64,000 nucleotides of DNA from Chlorops oryzae (lineage: Eukaryota > Arthropoda > Insecta > Diptera > Chloropidae): the NCBI GenBank assembly GCA_020466095.1, contig CM035806.1, positions 323,468-387,467 of the forward strand, read 5' to 3'. This document shows, one piece after another, positions 12,498 to 23,785 of this stretch. Position numbers and translations under genes: made by a program. The first letter of the stretch is position 1, and each line of letters opens with the position of its first letter. Below the pieces are notes generated by a model. It was given only the letters and a program-made list of their open reading frames with translations, made no database searches and was not told where the DNA came from.

Positions 12498-13644
12498 TAA
12501 AACGTTCATAGGAAAAGTGCATATGCGCTATTTGAGATATCCTGAACATTTAAAAATTATTACATATGTTAAACACATTGGCATGAAAATGTCGCTCCAC
12601 CTCGCAGACATTCTCATCTTGAGATATCACGAGGCGTCCGCAATGAAAGAGCTTGGACTTGTTGCACCGCCGACACTATATTCTGCTTGGAAATACATAC
12701 AGCATTATTGAAGCAGATATGACTCATGGCTGCCACAGTTGGCGTTTAACGCAAAACTGACACTATATTTTACAGTCGGTGGTGTGGCTCGTTTTCATTG
12801 TATTTGGCTCTTTTTTGGCTTTATTACGCCATCGACAAAAATTACTCTAGTGACCAATTTCAAAGCAAAAATTTTCGGTGCAAACACGTCAAAAAATTTA
12901 GATTTACGGACCTAATCCACACACAAACATTTTGATTTTACAATATAATACATATATAATACTAATATAAGTTTGGACCTTTTAATTCCCATTGGCTCTT
13001 TTTAGAATCGCTGTGGCACTTTTATATCTTTTTAATGGCAATCGTTTGCATACTCTCTTGCGCTGTAGTGAGAAAAACGCAACGAATGAACTGTAGTGTT
13101 ACCGAAGTCAAGTGAATACCAAGAGCGGTTGAATCAAATCATCGAATGCAATTTACTATTATAATTTTTGCAATAGTTTCTATGCGGAATTTTACGTTCA
13201 AAATTATATTGCGATGTCATAGAAAATGAATGATACTATCTGTGAGAATTTGTTTTTAACCACTCCGAATTTTTAAGGACGTATATTTATTCCTTTGTCA
13301 TCAAGGTGAATTTCCAAGAAGAAGATATCTGAATATCAAATTGCCACGGGTAGTTACGTCGAGAACGGCATAAAACTTTTTAGAATGCCTCTGGTACTGA
13401 AGGCTACGCACATTCTAATATGAGGCCGAGATTATACGGTATCACGAGACCGTGACGGTACAAATAACAAATGATTACCTTAACTTTAAAGATTTGCTCC
13501 ATGCTCAAACGACCGGTTATGAAGTTAATATCACTTCAATAATGGGTTGGTCTTATTAAACCCTCTAGGAGCGACTATGCTTACAGTAACTTCAAAAATT
13601 ATTCTTTAATAAAAGTTCATTCGTATTTCGTAAATGTTTGCAAA

Positions 13645-14660
13645 AATCGTCATACTCTGGATACGGTGAATTTTTGTTTTGAGTAGGTCTAATGTACATA
13701 TGTTAAACAAGTAATTCCAAGTTTGACTGCAAGATCAAAATATTCGATGACTAAGTTATGTTTCAGTCGGCCTACGTGGCGTACTTAGTTGAGATGCCAA
13801 CTGAAAACAGTGAATAATGCGTTTCAAAAATATTTGTTTTGAATTAATTTTATGAATAGAAACCACTAACCGATTTTAATGGTTATAGTCTCAAAAAACT
13901 CGTCATAGATTGAGGTTTGCGGCATTTGACTAGAAAATTTTTTTTTTTCTACTAGGGTCATTATTTGGCCAGTTAGGGGATGGAACCCAAAATTCAGTTT
14001 TAAAAAAATAGTTATAATTATAACATATTATTAAAACATACCAAAATTCGAATCCAATATTCTTCATATTAGGCTCGTTTAAAAGGTAATTTTGTAAATT
14101 TTTCGAATATGCATACTGAACATGCTCGTTCTTGTTCCTACGGCATCTATATTATAGATTGAAGTTCGTGAGGCTTTTTTTTTAAATTTAAGCCTATTTT
14201 TGTATGGGGACCCCCCTAAGGAGGGTATGTTTGAAGAAAATATTTGGGGTAAAAAAATAATGGGGGTCGGTGATATATATCATCCCCCTAGGAGGGGTTT
14301 GACTGTAGTGACAGCCATTTTGTATGAAATTGTGATAAAATTAAGGTAATTTTGTATGGGTGAACCCCTAAGGAGGGGAGATAGGGGGTCAGTATGTTGG
14401 GAAAAAATGTTAGGGAGACAAAGTTAATGGTGGTCGGTCAAACATTTGACTCCTCTAGGGGCATTCTGGGGCTAGTTAGGGCAGTGGGGGAAAATTCATA
14501 AAAAAAATTACTTTTGTATGGGAGCCCCCTTAAGGAGTGGAGATAGGGGGAAGGTTTGTTTGGAGAAATTGTTGGAAATAAAAAAATAATGGGAGTTGGT
14601 CTTACATTAAACCCCTCTAGGAGCGACTATGCTTACAGTAACTTCAAATAAATAATATTT
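13645..14660 (+). repeat. Long direct repeat, copy B
   Basis: The partner of 10395-11340. It extends further right than copy A, to a block with GAGCGACTATGCTTACAGTA. The same block also occurs to its left at 13566-13595, so B lies between two copies of its own tail sequence. About 2.3 kb of other sequence separates A and B. Confidence 0.75.
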
Positions 14661-15128
14661 TTAATGGGATAATAAATACTTAATAATAATAAAAGTTCAT
14701 CGTACTATGATACAGGAAAAGAGTTTCAAAAAGTCATCACCCTACTGGACATACATAAATTTTGAGCTATTTATTAGGTATGGAATGGCACCTTTCTTCA
14801 ACATGAATATTCTGCACGCGTTCATTGTACGAAGATTACTACCTGTTGAGCAGAGACTTGCATAAGATTCGACTAAAGTAATTGTCACATTGAACTAAGG
14901 CTGTGCTGCACTATGAATGTTTGTCTTGCTAATTAATTTTTTTGTTGCACTGAAATTGCTTTTAATTGTGGATTTTTTCTTATTTTAAGTAAGTCTAAAA
15001 TTCTGCTATCGTTTTATGTGTGTGTAGAATTCTTTATTAACATGTAGTTTAATTTTTTATGTCCCTTCACATACATACATATATGTGCGTTGGCATATGA
15101 GTATATATATGTTTGTTCTTGCAAAAAG

Positions 15129-15353
15129 GTATTTTTGACGAAGATGGTGGTTATTCACCTGTTCATCCCGACGATACTGACGACGAGGAGGAGGAGGAGG
15201 AAGATGAAGAAGTTGATATTCAGCAACAGTTTACTGAAGTATCCGAGATTCGATTCCCAGGCGAGATCGGTCCTCTCGGTGACCGTCGCTTGTGCAAAAT
15301 TCGCTGTATTAAAGGAAAATGGGTTGGTCCTTTGTGTGCTACAAACGAGGAGG
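15129..15353 (+). CDS. hig: Hikaru genki exon 2 (acidic linker and half CCP)
   Basis: Continues hig in phase: the last base of exon 1 (4309) plus GT gives Gly, then [10 protein letters not shown]. The acceptor is TTGTTCTTGCAAAAAG and the donor GGG|GTAAGT-like (GT at 15354). It encodes a run of Asp/Glu ([11 protein letters not shown]), then a hydrophobic stretch, and ends with a short CCP-like piece with three cysteines ([16 protein letters not shown]) whose Trp and last Cys match a Sushi C-terminal half. In the joined visible product this is about residues 370-444. The exon is short for the 10.8 kb intron before it. Confidence 0.92.
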
Positions 15354-16110
15354 GTAAGTATACACCAGTCGAACAAATAAGCATGAAACAAAATAACAAT
15401 AAAAACTAACTAAAAATCAAATAAGCACTGAATACACATAAAGCAATGTTACATTTTTTTTGTCTTAAACAATTTTCACATTTCATAAACAAACAAAACA
15501 ATTACAACATTTAAAAAAAAAAAAAAAAAAAAACATTTATACACTTATAGTATTCCATCGTGGATATACATACATAGTCTAAGCTTAAGTTGGTTTTCTA
15601 GTTTGTTTAGTGCTCAGATTCATACGAAAATCATCATGATTATACATACATACATATATGAGGAGAAAGAATGCAAGAAAATAAGGCGAGGAACTATAGC
15701 AAACTGTTTACTGCTAACTTGAATAATTGCTTTTTGTGTATTATGCAAAATTAGAGCATTCCATATACATACATGCGTAACAATGTTCATACACCGAGAG
15801 AAAAAGGTAGTTATATTAACTGAAAAAGTAGGTTAAAATAACCGAGTTCACCGTTAATTCTAAGCTTATGTGTAGTAGCGGTCAATTCAACAGTACAAAC
15901 ACAGTCAATAAGGATATAACTACCTGATGGTTGATATAACTGTCTTCGCGGTTAAATCAACTGTCACCAGCGACTGGGAAAAAAAAATTAATTTTTGCTT
16001 TGACTTTTTTTTATCTTCTTTTATTAATATTTTTTTTTTATTAAATTATTATATTTTTTCTTTATTTATTTGTTTCTATTTAAATCTTTTTCTCTTTCAA
16101 CTCTAAAATT

Positions 16111-16172
16111 TTTTCGCCTCGGCCGAGCCTTGAACCGCGGACCTCCACCATTACGCTAAACGAACGAATTTA
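16111..16172 (-). other. tRNA-like module, type beta
   Basis: On the minus strand the B box reads GGTTCAAGGCTC (16125-16136), followed by GGCCGAGGCG and AAAAAATTTT, a possible Pol III stop. An A-box-like TTAGCGTAATGG precedes it. It is too short and irregular to be a working tRNA. Confidence 0.55.
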
Positions 16173-16370
16173 ATTTGTTGGTCAAAATGCTCACTTGAGT
16201 TTATGGTTGCTCAAGTTTTGGGGAACGTGCTTAAGGAATTGTTTCACTCCCAAAATTTTTTGCTTGAAAATGAACCATTAAAAAAAAAAATTAATAAATT
16301 AAAACCTTAAAAATTTAGGAGAAATTTTTTGTCTTCCAAAACAACTACACTCTGAACAAGAAAAATTCCC

Positions 16371-16446
16371 GCCGCCAGCAGGGATAGAACCCCGAAGCTC
16401 ACGACTGTCGAGTCACACTTTAAACCACTGAGCTATCGAAACCTCC
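16371..16446 (-). other. tRNA-like module, type alpha
   Basis: On the minus strand it has a textbook A box, TAGCTCAGTGG, and a B box, GGGTTCTATCCC, about 30 bases apart. A GAATTTTTC stretch follows. Upstream is CATTCTGATCA, shared with the other alpha modules. Confidence 0.65.
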
Positions 16447-16872
16447 GGAGACGGTTGATCAGAATGCGAACTTATACGTCTAAGTGAACGAAAGCGAATT
16501 TGAACATAAAAAGTAACTGTTTTTCAACTGTTCATTTGACTGCCTTTTTCAGTGCATTTAACGCGGAATACAGTTTATTTGACCACTCTTACTTTAACTG
16601 TTCTAAGTAGTTGATTTAACTGTTGTTATTTCTCTCGGTGTACAACAATAGATACATACATACATACAATGTAGCTGAAATAGACTATAATACTAAAATT
16701 TAATACAAACATGCATTTACAATTACAAAAAGTTATGCGATGAATTCAATAAATGTTACAGCAAAAGCATGTTCAACAAATACAATGAAGACTTTTTTTT
16801 CCAAATTTTTGCATCAATGGTTTTTCAATGTTACACGATACCATCACTTACTCTAACTGGTAAGACACTTAA

Positions 16873-17143
16873 CCCTCTGCAGCTGATTCTGGTGGTCTAA
16901 TTTTAACATTATAACTGACGTGGGGGTCTGACAGACATTTCATCTCTTAACACTTGTAATACCTGATTGTCGTGTTTTTGGTCTTATTTCTTGAAAGAGT
17001 AAATACTTTTCAATTGAAAAATTGGTAAAAATATGAAATAAGATGAATTTTTTCCAGAGAGCGCAAGGATTTCGGATTTTGCAAACGCACGTCAGATTTT
17101 CTGTTTGGCTTGGTCTGTCACACTACAGGGTCAGCTGCAGAGA
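16873..17143. mobile_element. piggyBac-like MITE, decayed copy
   Basis: The left end is TTAA-CCCTCTGCAGC at 16869. The right end is GCTGCAGAGAG, where GGG and TTAA have mutated. Homologous to the intact copy at 40121-40404. Confidence 0.6.
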
Positions 17144-17189
17144 GTAAAACTGTAAGATAATCCCTCTATTAACGACTTCGAATGTGAGA

Positions 17190-17500
17190 TTTTTATACCC
17201 GACACACACTGTGTCGAGGGTATATTGCGTTTGTGTGGTTGTGTGTAACACCCAGAACCAGTCGAGATAGACCATATATAAAATGTATAGGTATAGAAAT
17301 GGCCAGCATCATCAGAAGATTCGATTTAGACATCTGTCTGTTTGTCTGTCCGTATACAGTTTTCTTATCGAAGGAGTTGCGCTAACTTGACGAAATTTAT
17401 GCGTGTTCTTGGAACCATTTTTAAGGGTAGCTCCAGTACTAGACTTAATTTTTCAAGATATTTTGATGAAATTTACTATGTGTGAGCATTAAAGTGGATC
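17190..17500 (-). repeat. Dispersed repeat (43856 family), minus-strand partial copy
   Basis: The minus-strand tail reads GTTCTGGGTGTTACACACAA...TATACCCTCGACACA, the same tail as at 36905 and 44690. Only the tail half is clear. Confidence 0.55.
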
Positions 17501-18814
17501 GATTTTGTAACCTCCAATTGCCTTAGCAGAATATTATTCTGTTGCCCATACTTAATAATTATGCCGAAGAAACTATAGGTCAAGTGTGAATTTTAACCTT
17601 CCGCTTTTGCAAACAAAGGTTTTTCATGCCATATTCGACTTATTTTGGTCATAATTTTTGGTGAAAAAATCTCATAAAGCAGAGAAAAAATCACTTCAAC
17701 GTCCCTCAAAACTCAAGCCATTGAAAAAATTTTATATTTTCTTTAATAACTATCTTAAAATGGCCAATTTATGATGATTTTTCTAGCAAAATTTTATTAT
17801 TTTTCATGCCTAAAACTATGCTAAGAATCAGAAAAAGAAAATTTAATTTAAAAATACTTTTCAATAGGTAGAAAGGGTATAGCACTATAAGCATAGTGAT
17901 TCTACCCCGGAAGCCGATTTCAACTTTAGTTGTTTTGCTGTTTAGGTAAATGCAAAACATTTAATTTTCGGGAAGGTTTTGCTCTCGATCCCCTATAGTC
18001 CTTGAATATCCATGAAAAAGGTGGTTTTTTAGAGAAAATTAAAAAAAAAATCACATCTAAGACAACTATAAAGATATAATGTTCATTCAAAAGCATATAA
18101 GTATATAGAAAATTACTCAGGAAATATTACAAAAATATTTTTCAGGTAGTTTTGCTAAAACCAATACATGCTCCCGTGGAAGGATATTTTTCCATGACAA
18201 TTTTTTTGTTGTTCGAGGTATGCGACTAGCTTAATTAAAATTCTCGAAAATAGAGTTTTGTACCAGGATCGATAAGTATGCTGGGTTTCAATACGCTCAG
18301 GCACCTGCGAAATCCTGCGACATCTTAACTTTCGGGTTTTATTGCTTTGTTTACATATTTCATAGATTAGTTGTTTTGAAATTTTTATTTGGGTTAGATT
18401 TTTCAGTAGAATTAGGGAATATTTGGACTGTGGTAAGATTTTTCTGTGGGACTAAGCAATTTTTTATTTTTCTTTGTTGTCTGTTACACAAATTCACATG
18501 ATATGACAATACGGAAAAATCATATTGATACATACCAATCACAGGTATACCCGAGAAGTATGCAACATTTTTTTTAACTTGCATTTTTAATTGTGTCCAC
18601 TTTAGTTTAAAGAAAAATTCATTTAACATTAATTTAATTAATTTCAATTTTTCTTACTGCATTCAACTTAACGAAAACTGTGTGTTTTGCGCCTCCTTAA
18701 CACAACAAACACAATCACAGAGAAATTTCGCTACACACATTTTTACACACATTAAATTTTCTAATTAAAAGCATTACAGACTGCTAATAATAAATACCCT
18801 TAAAATATTTGTAG

Positions 18815-18912
18815 ATGAATTGGGAAACGTAAAATTTCAACCATTGTATAAAAGTTGCCATGTAAATCGAATTCCTCCGCATTTGCTTTTGAGCTATCGA
18901 AACATCTCCGTG
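18815..18912 (+). CDS. hig: Hikaru genki exon 3 (start of CCP1)
   Basis: A 98-base exon between TTTGTAG and GTG|GTAAGTTC. The split codon G|AT gives Asp; it reads on as [20 protein letters not shown] and ends in phase 0 after NISV. It supplies the first cysteine of CCP1, which finishes in exon 4, and an N-glycosylation site (NIS). It is needed for phase: exon 2 ends in phase 1 and exon 4 starts in phase 0, so without this exon the gene would hit a stop in exon 4. Confidence 0.9.
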
Positions 18913-21414
18913 GTAAGTTCTTTCCAAAAGTCCAGCTCACCAGAAATAGATTTACTTTTTGCACCAATTTTAATACAAACTTGAGCTTAAGAAAGAGAAA
19001 AGCTCAAGTACTCACACAAAAACACTCAAGCGCATTTTCACAAGTACCTATACAAACAAATACAAAAAAAAAACAAAAAAAAAAAAAAAAGTTCATAGAA
19101 TTGACGGAGAAAATCGAATAATGGTTGAACCCGTAAAAGAGTTCTGCAGCAAGCATGGTTTTTTTTTTTTATCCGTAGCAGAGTGCCAGTGCCAGTTCTC
19201 AATTCCGATTTAGACATCTCTTTTCAGTTGAAGCAGGACGAGCCAGTACACGATCCGAAATCGTTCACACGCGAATGCTCAATCAACCAGTCACCGAAAA
19301 CACTATATTTCAATCGATCGAAATAATAAAAAAAAAATCTCTCTGTCTCTTTCTTTATTTCCCGGCATCGTATGAAAAGTTGCATTCAAAATTACTTTAA
19401 GACAAAAACGAAAAAACGAAAAAACGATAAACGATAAACGATAAACGAACAAAGACAAATCGAAGCCATCAGTTCGAAAATCGATAGAAAAATTTTTGTC
19501 ATTTCATTGAACGGGGCGAATTATGCGAAAGAATTTATTCGGCGAACAATTGCTAGTAATCGATTTTCTTTCTTACAGACCACCATAAGAGGGTCACGAC
19601 GCAATCGAACCTCCAAATCGACCTTTGTCTCAAACACCCAAATTGTGAGTCTCTTGATTTTTGGTAGACGTTTTTTTTTTTTTTTTTTGGTAGTGTGTTA
19701 TGTCAGTAGCCAAAACAAACAAACAACAACAAACAAATACGTTCTTTAGCCATACATATATGTATATTGACGTGTTCAAGTAGTGCTCGCTGCTCTCAGC
19801 ATGAAATTTCGAAGAAAAATACAAAAAATACCGAAGTCTGCAGCAGAGTACTGCTGTGAACACAATTTCTACTTCAACTATAGACAGCTAGACAGCTGCG
19901 CGCTCATCTGTAAATAAAACGCTCTGATAATAGTTTAGTTTCGTTTAGTTATATGAAAACGAAAACGTTTAGAAATCAACCTCAAAACTGTGCTATGACC
20001 ATAATACAAATTCAAATTGAAATCCGGTCTCAACCGGATACACGAAATCACGATTCGCATAGCTTCATATTGATTAAATTAAAGCATTAATTACATATTT
20101 CCAACGACGCTTGAAGACACAATATCTACACCAACTTTTCTATAGCACAATATCTGTCCACTTACATTCATACAATTTATACAATGAACAAAAAAAAAAA
20201 AATTAATAAATTTGATCGCACACCCTAAGGGATGGGAATTCGAAAAAATCAATAAATATTCCACAGATTGAAAGCATATCGCCAGTGGCGTGTCTAGAGA
20301 AATACTGCTTTGATAGTGCTTATATTTTCCACAGTGGTATATTGAACAATTATAAGACATTAACCCAAAAAATTTTGGGGGGGGCTAGAGGAAGTTTAGA
20401 GAGTTATGGACCAAAAACGCAAAAAATCCGAAAAATTTATGCCGTCCGATTTGATGAAAATTTATATATAGAATAAGTGAAAAATTCTAAGAATTTTAGC
20501 ACTAAAATTTTTTTCAAAAAAATGGTCCTTTTTGGACCAGTTTGTAACTAGACCAAAACTAGACTAGTTGTAATCCGTTTCTTGAAAAAATTTTGACTCC
20601 AAAATTCTTAGAACTTTTCATTTATTCTATATATAAATTTTCATCCAAATCGGACGGCATAAATTTTTCGGATTTTTTTGGTTTTTGGTCCATAACTCTC
20701 TAAACTTCCTCTAGCCCCCCCCCCCCCCCAAAAAAATTTTTGGGTTAATGTCTTATAATTGTTCAATATACCACTGTGGAAAATATAAGCACTATCAAAG
20801 CAGTATTTCTCTAGACACGCCACTATACTTAAGGCGACTCGGTGGTAAATTTAAACAAACTGGTCCTAATATAAATGAATAAACGTTTTCAACCGTTGCG
20901 ATCGTGCTCAACATCTTACATGATTTAGGGAAGAGGAACTGATTTAAATCACGACTCGACTCACCCCAAAACATACATTCAGACACACATTTCAAATGCC
21001 TGTGGAATATACATACATACATTACTATCACGTTTTCTCTATTGAATCTTATTTCATTTAATACGGATGTCCATCTTTCTTACTTTCTTCTCTCTCCCTG
21101 TCTTTTTCTGTCTTTGTATTTTGGAATCAATATCTGTCTCTGTTTCTGTCTCTGTCTCTGTTCCTATTTCTTCTTTTTCTTTTAATAATATGGAACCTAT
21201 TATCTTTTCCATCTGTTTCGACAATATACTTTCTTGATTGCGTCCGACTTCTGCTCTGTTATCTCTATTGCCATTTTGTAAATAATTATTTCGCGTAATT
21301 TCACCGCGCAACAAAATGCTCTATGTACCTCTCTATATTCATCGAACTTGTTGCCTTACTACATTCCCTCATCATCAATCACATTGTATGCTATGATGAT
21401 ACTGATAACCGCAG
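18913..21414 (+). other. hig: hig intron 3
   Basis: Phase 0. It holds the long hairpin at 20284-20825 and simple tracts (A-rich 19060-19091, ACGATAA repeats 19405-19447, T-rich 19670-19688, CTGT-rich 21070-21180). No other gene is seen. Confidence 0.85.
20284..20825. mobile_element. Long hairpin (foldback) element
   Basis: Two arms of about 235 bp are near-perfect complements (left from AGTGGCGTGTCTAG, right ending CTAGACACGCCACT) around a loop near 20520-20590. G and C runs face each other at 20380 and 20717. No clear target duplication. Transcribed within hig intron 3, it could fold into a long double strand. The matching short ORFs on both arms are mirror images, not genes. Confidence 0.75.
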
Positions 21415-21751
21415 AACGTGGGCTGGGATCTTCCACATGGACACTCACTTCAAGCACGCTGTAAGGACTTAGGACTCTACAAACTGTTGGGAGAATCGCG
21501 TGTTCTGTGCTCGAATGGACTTTGGGCGCCACGTATGCCATCGTGTGTACCTACTACATTGCTAACAAACTTCTCTGACGATAGTGCTCCATCGATTCGT
21601 ATAAAAGTGACGAACGGATCAGGTGCTTTTGAGCCCTCGGGAGTCTTGGCTGTGCTACCTTCCAGTCTCATACAGATGGACTGTATATATCCACGTATTA
21701 GAGGTCAACCAGAATGGAGCTGGACCAGCTGGTACATGCAGTATCCTACAG
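21415..21751 (+). CDS. hig: Hikaru genki exon 4 (end of CCP1, start of Ig)
   Basis: Acceptor AACCGCAG, donor ACAG|GTAGAA, phase 1 at the end. It reads [20 protein letters not shown], then the last cysteines of CCP1 (VLCSNGLW...PSC). After a linker with NFS and NGS glycosylation sites it starts the immunoglobulin domain: IQMDC gives the first Ig cysteine and [12 protein letters not shown] the core tryptophans. Highly recognisable as hig. The reading frame stays open through the next intron (see the finding). Confidence 0.95.
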
Positions 21752-21844
21752 GTAGAAAAGGGTCACTTCAATTTTCCATTTTTTGGTTTTTTTTTGTTCT
21801 TTACTTTGCATCCTCCACCCACAAAACTTACATATGTATTTCAG
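21752..21844 (+). other. hig: hig intron 4 (93 bases, no in-frame stop)
   Basis: GTAGAA to TTTCAG. The length is a multiple of three and the hig frame is open across it, so retention would add 31 residues including a strongly hydrophobic run ([15 protein letters not shown]) within the Ig domain. Confidence 0.9.
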
Positions 21845-22333
21845 GATGGTCGATTTCGCCGGAGGAGAAAGGCCTGCGCTATAGGCTTACAATAAAGGAT
21901 ATTGCGTTCAGCGATACGGGGACGTTCACTTGCACTTCACCGCGTGGACTTACGAATTCGATTGCAATTGTCGTGGCCACTTCTACATGTCCGCAGCTTC
22001 CAGAGCCGGTGCTGCCGCTCACATTGCGCCTTGAAGGTAACAAATTGGGCCAACGGGCTATGTACCGTTGTCCGCCCGGTTATCGCATCGATGGCACTAT
22101 GAATGCGACTTGCTTGGCCTCGGGTAATTGGTCATCGCCGCCGCCCACATGTCAGGCTGTACAGTGCCCACGTTTGCTATTAGACGATCCGCACTTGAGT
22201 CTAGTCGAATTGAACACATCGGCGTGGGGGCGGGCAGTGTTCAAATGCCAGTGGAGTTTTAAGTTGACTGGCCCACCGGGACTGGAATGTTTGCCGACGG
22301 GCGTGTGGAGTGGTCCGGTGCCCCGTTGTAAGG
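21845..22333 (+). CDS. hig: Hikaru genki exon 5 (end of Ig, CCP2, CCP3)
   Basis: Acceptor ATTTCAG, donor AAGG|GTAAGT, both phase 1. Ig ends with the typical SDTGTFTC (Asp-x-Gly-x-x-x-Cys) motif. CCP2 runs from CPQLPEP to PPPTC, with CPPGY, NATC and GNW. CCP3 runs from CPRLLLDD to VPRC, with FKCQW, LEC and GVW. N-glycosylation motifs NAT, NWS and NTS are present. Roughly residues 590-752 of the visible product. Two CCP domains in one exon fits the known hig layout as I recall it. Confidence 0.96.
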
Positions 22334-22712
22334 GTAAGTTGGGGGAGGCTTCGTGCCCACTATTCAAATATTGGCCCACAAAACTTATATATAAACTAAA
22401 GTTATCGAAATTTCGAATTGGCTTTAGCCATTTCCAATTCCGCCATATAAACAGCGAAATAGCGGCCGAAGCCTCCCAGCCCCGCATGCACATATTTAGT
22501 GACATACATACATAATTGATTTTGTGTCCACGACGGCACTTGGATCGAGTATATCTATATCTATACGAAGCCGAATTTCGTGTTCGCGTAACACGATTTT
22601 TCCGGTTATCTTCTTACTTCGGTCAATGTTTTCTTATTTTTTTGTTTGTTTTTGTTTTTTCTTGTTTCTCATTTGCATTTTCTTTTCATTCTCTGTCTGT
22701 CCGTTTCTGCAG
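22334..22712 (+). other. hig: hig intron 5
   Basis: 379 bases, GTAAGT to a strong pyrimidine tract and CTGCAG, phase 1. No other content is seen; the ORFs that run through it are extensions of the neighbouring exons. Confidence 0.9.
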
Positions 22713-22895
22713 CAATTCAGTGCCCTATGCCCGTGGCACCGTTGAACGGACGAATCGGTGGCACAAACTTGAATCAACGACGCCTCACAGTGGGCGCTCT
22801 GATCACGTTCAGTTGCAATGAAGGACACATGCTGGTGGGTGAAGCGAGCATCATATGCACCGAAGCCGGAATCTGGTCACATTCGCCGCCATTTT
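22713..22895 (+). CDS. hig: Hikaru genki exon 6 (CCP4)
   Basis: One whole CCP domain, [13 protein letters not shown] to SHSPPFC. It has the four CCP cysteines, the conserved GIW, and FSCNEGH. The donor is TTTT|GTAAGT: the last T is completed by GC from exon 7 to give the fourth Cys. Reading on past the donor gives Lys then a TAA stop, so retention of this intron would end the protein right after CCP4. Such a short form would lack CCP5. Confidence 0.95.
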
Positions 22896-23584
22896 GTAAG
22901 TAAACGAACTACTGTACATGACTGCATTGGCAGCACTGGCACAAGCACTGGATTAAATGATTGAAAGCTCAATTTGTGTGTGGTTATATGCAAAAAGAAT
23001 CGAAGCGAAGCGAAGCGAAGTTTATTGGTTCAGATTGAGTAAATGCGCAAAATTCATTCTCTGCGGATACGCTTAAATAGTAAATAGCCTTTTAATAGCA
23101 TAATATTTTGGGCAGTATTTTTTGTTTTTTTTTTTTTTCTTCATAAACAACTCGGTTGCTGTACGAACCGCAAGACGGTTAAAACTTTATTACTTTCTTC
23201 ATATCGAACGGTATTTAAATATTTGATTGGTTGTCGGTCATGCAATAATTGGTAACGAAATTTATGGTGACATACATAATTACTTTTCAATATGATTGAA
23301 TTGATGGAATATTTCGAGGGCTCTGCGCATTTTTAATAACTGATTTCTTGTTTTCACACTTCCGATCTCCGATCACACAATAAAAATCGATACGATTTTT
23401 AAATGACAAGAGTAATCAGTGAACTTTTTGGGGAACGTTTTTTTTTTTTTTTTTAATGTTCAATTGATCCTAAAACTAGAGCTAGTGCCCACAACAAACA
23501 GCCAACAGCGAGAATCCAATTTAATGCATTTAAATATTTTTCGAAATATTTTAATTAAACTTAAAATTTGAGCGTATATTTAAA

Positions 23585-23785
23585 CCTCCGATTAGATTTC
23601 CGAAAAATTGGAAAAGTGGGCGTGGCAAAAGGGCAGTTTTCATAAAAAAATTCAACAAAAGTCGGTATATGGGGCCCCTTATGGTCTTAAACACCTCTTG
23701 ATATTAAAAATTATTTGAACATGTGAGTCTATGTCGGGTATTCTATTGTCAGGCTCGTCTGACTATAACACCCTTACTTTTTTTA
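23585..23785 (-). repeat. Dispersed repeat (43856 family), minus-strand head
   Basis: The minus strand reads AAGGGTGTTATAGTCAG, then GACGAGCCTGACAATAGAATACCCGACA (head hairpin), then TGCCACGCCCACTTTTCC. This is the same order as at 43856-44030. Confidence 0.6.

Larger units (their letters stand above)
4310..15128 (+). other. hig: hig intron 1 (10.8 kb)
   Basis: Donor GTGAGT at 4310 and acceptor AG at 15127-15128; both sides are phase 1. It is mostly mobile DNA, listed separately. Stretches with nothing I can name: 5913-6678, 6937-7831, 9226-10394 (partly very AT-rich around 9240-9680), 11341-12350, 12498-13644 and 14661-15128. Confidence 0.85.
15792..16640 (-). mobile_element. CAC-ended element carrying two tRNA-like modules
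   Basis: The ends are CACCGAGAGAAA and TTTCTCTCGGTG, with a TA duplication at 15790-15791 and 16641-16642. Near both ends, short words of the form GTTA...AACTG repeat in both orientations. Two tRNA-like modules lie inside, both on the minus strand (16371-16446, then 16111-16172). It is 849 bp and non-coding. Related in plan to elements at 29471, 53021 and 60967. Confidence 0.8.
15354..18814 (+). other. hig: hig intron 2
   Basis: Phase 1, from GTAAGT to an acceptor TTTGTAG. It holds the CAC-ended element at 15792, the piggyBac-like MITE at 16873 and a dispersed repeat at 17190. No gene is seen in 15354-15791 (a poly-A tract at about 15511-15532) or 17500-18814. Confidence 0.85.

Noticed and set aside
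16371..16446. Functional tRNA gene
   Set aside because: A and B boxes are good but the acceptor and anticodon stems do not close by eye, and it lies inside a mobile element. The same holds for the other tRNA-like modules.
20285..20823. Pair of similar ORFs on opposite strands (MACLEKYCFDSAYIF)
   Set aside because: They are the two arms of one hairpin element, not duplicated genes.
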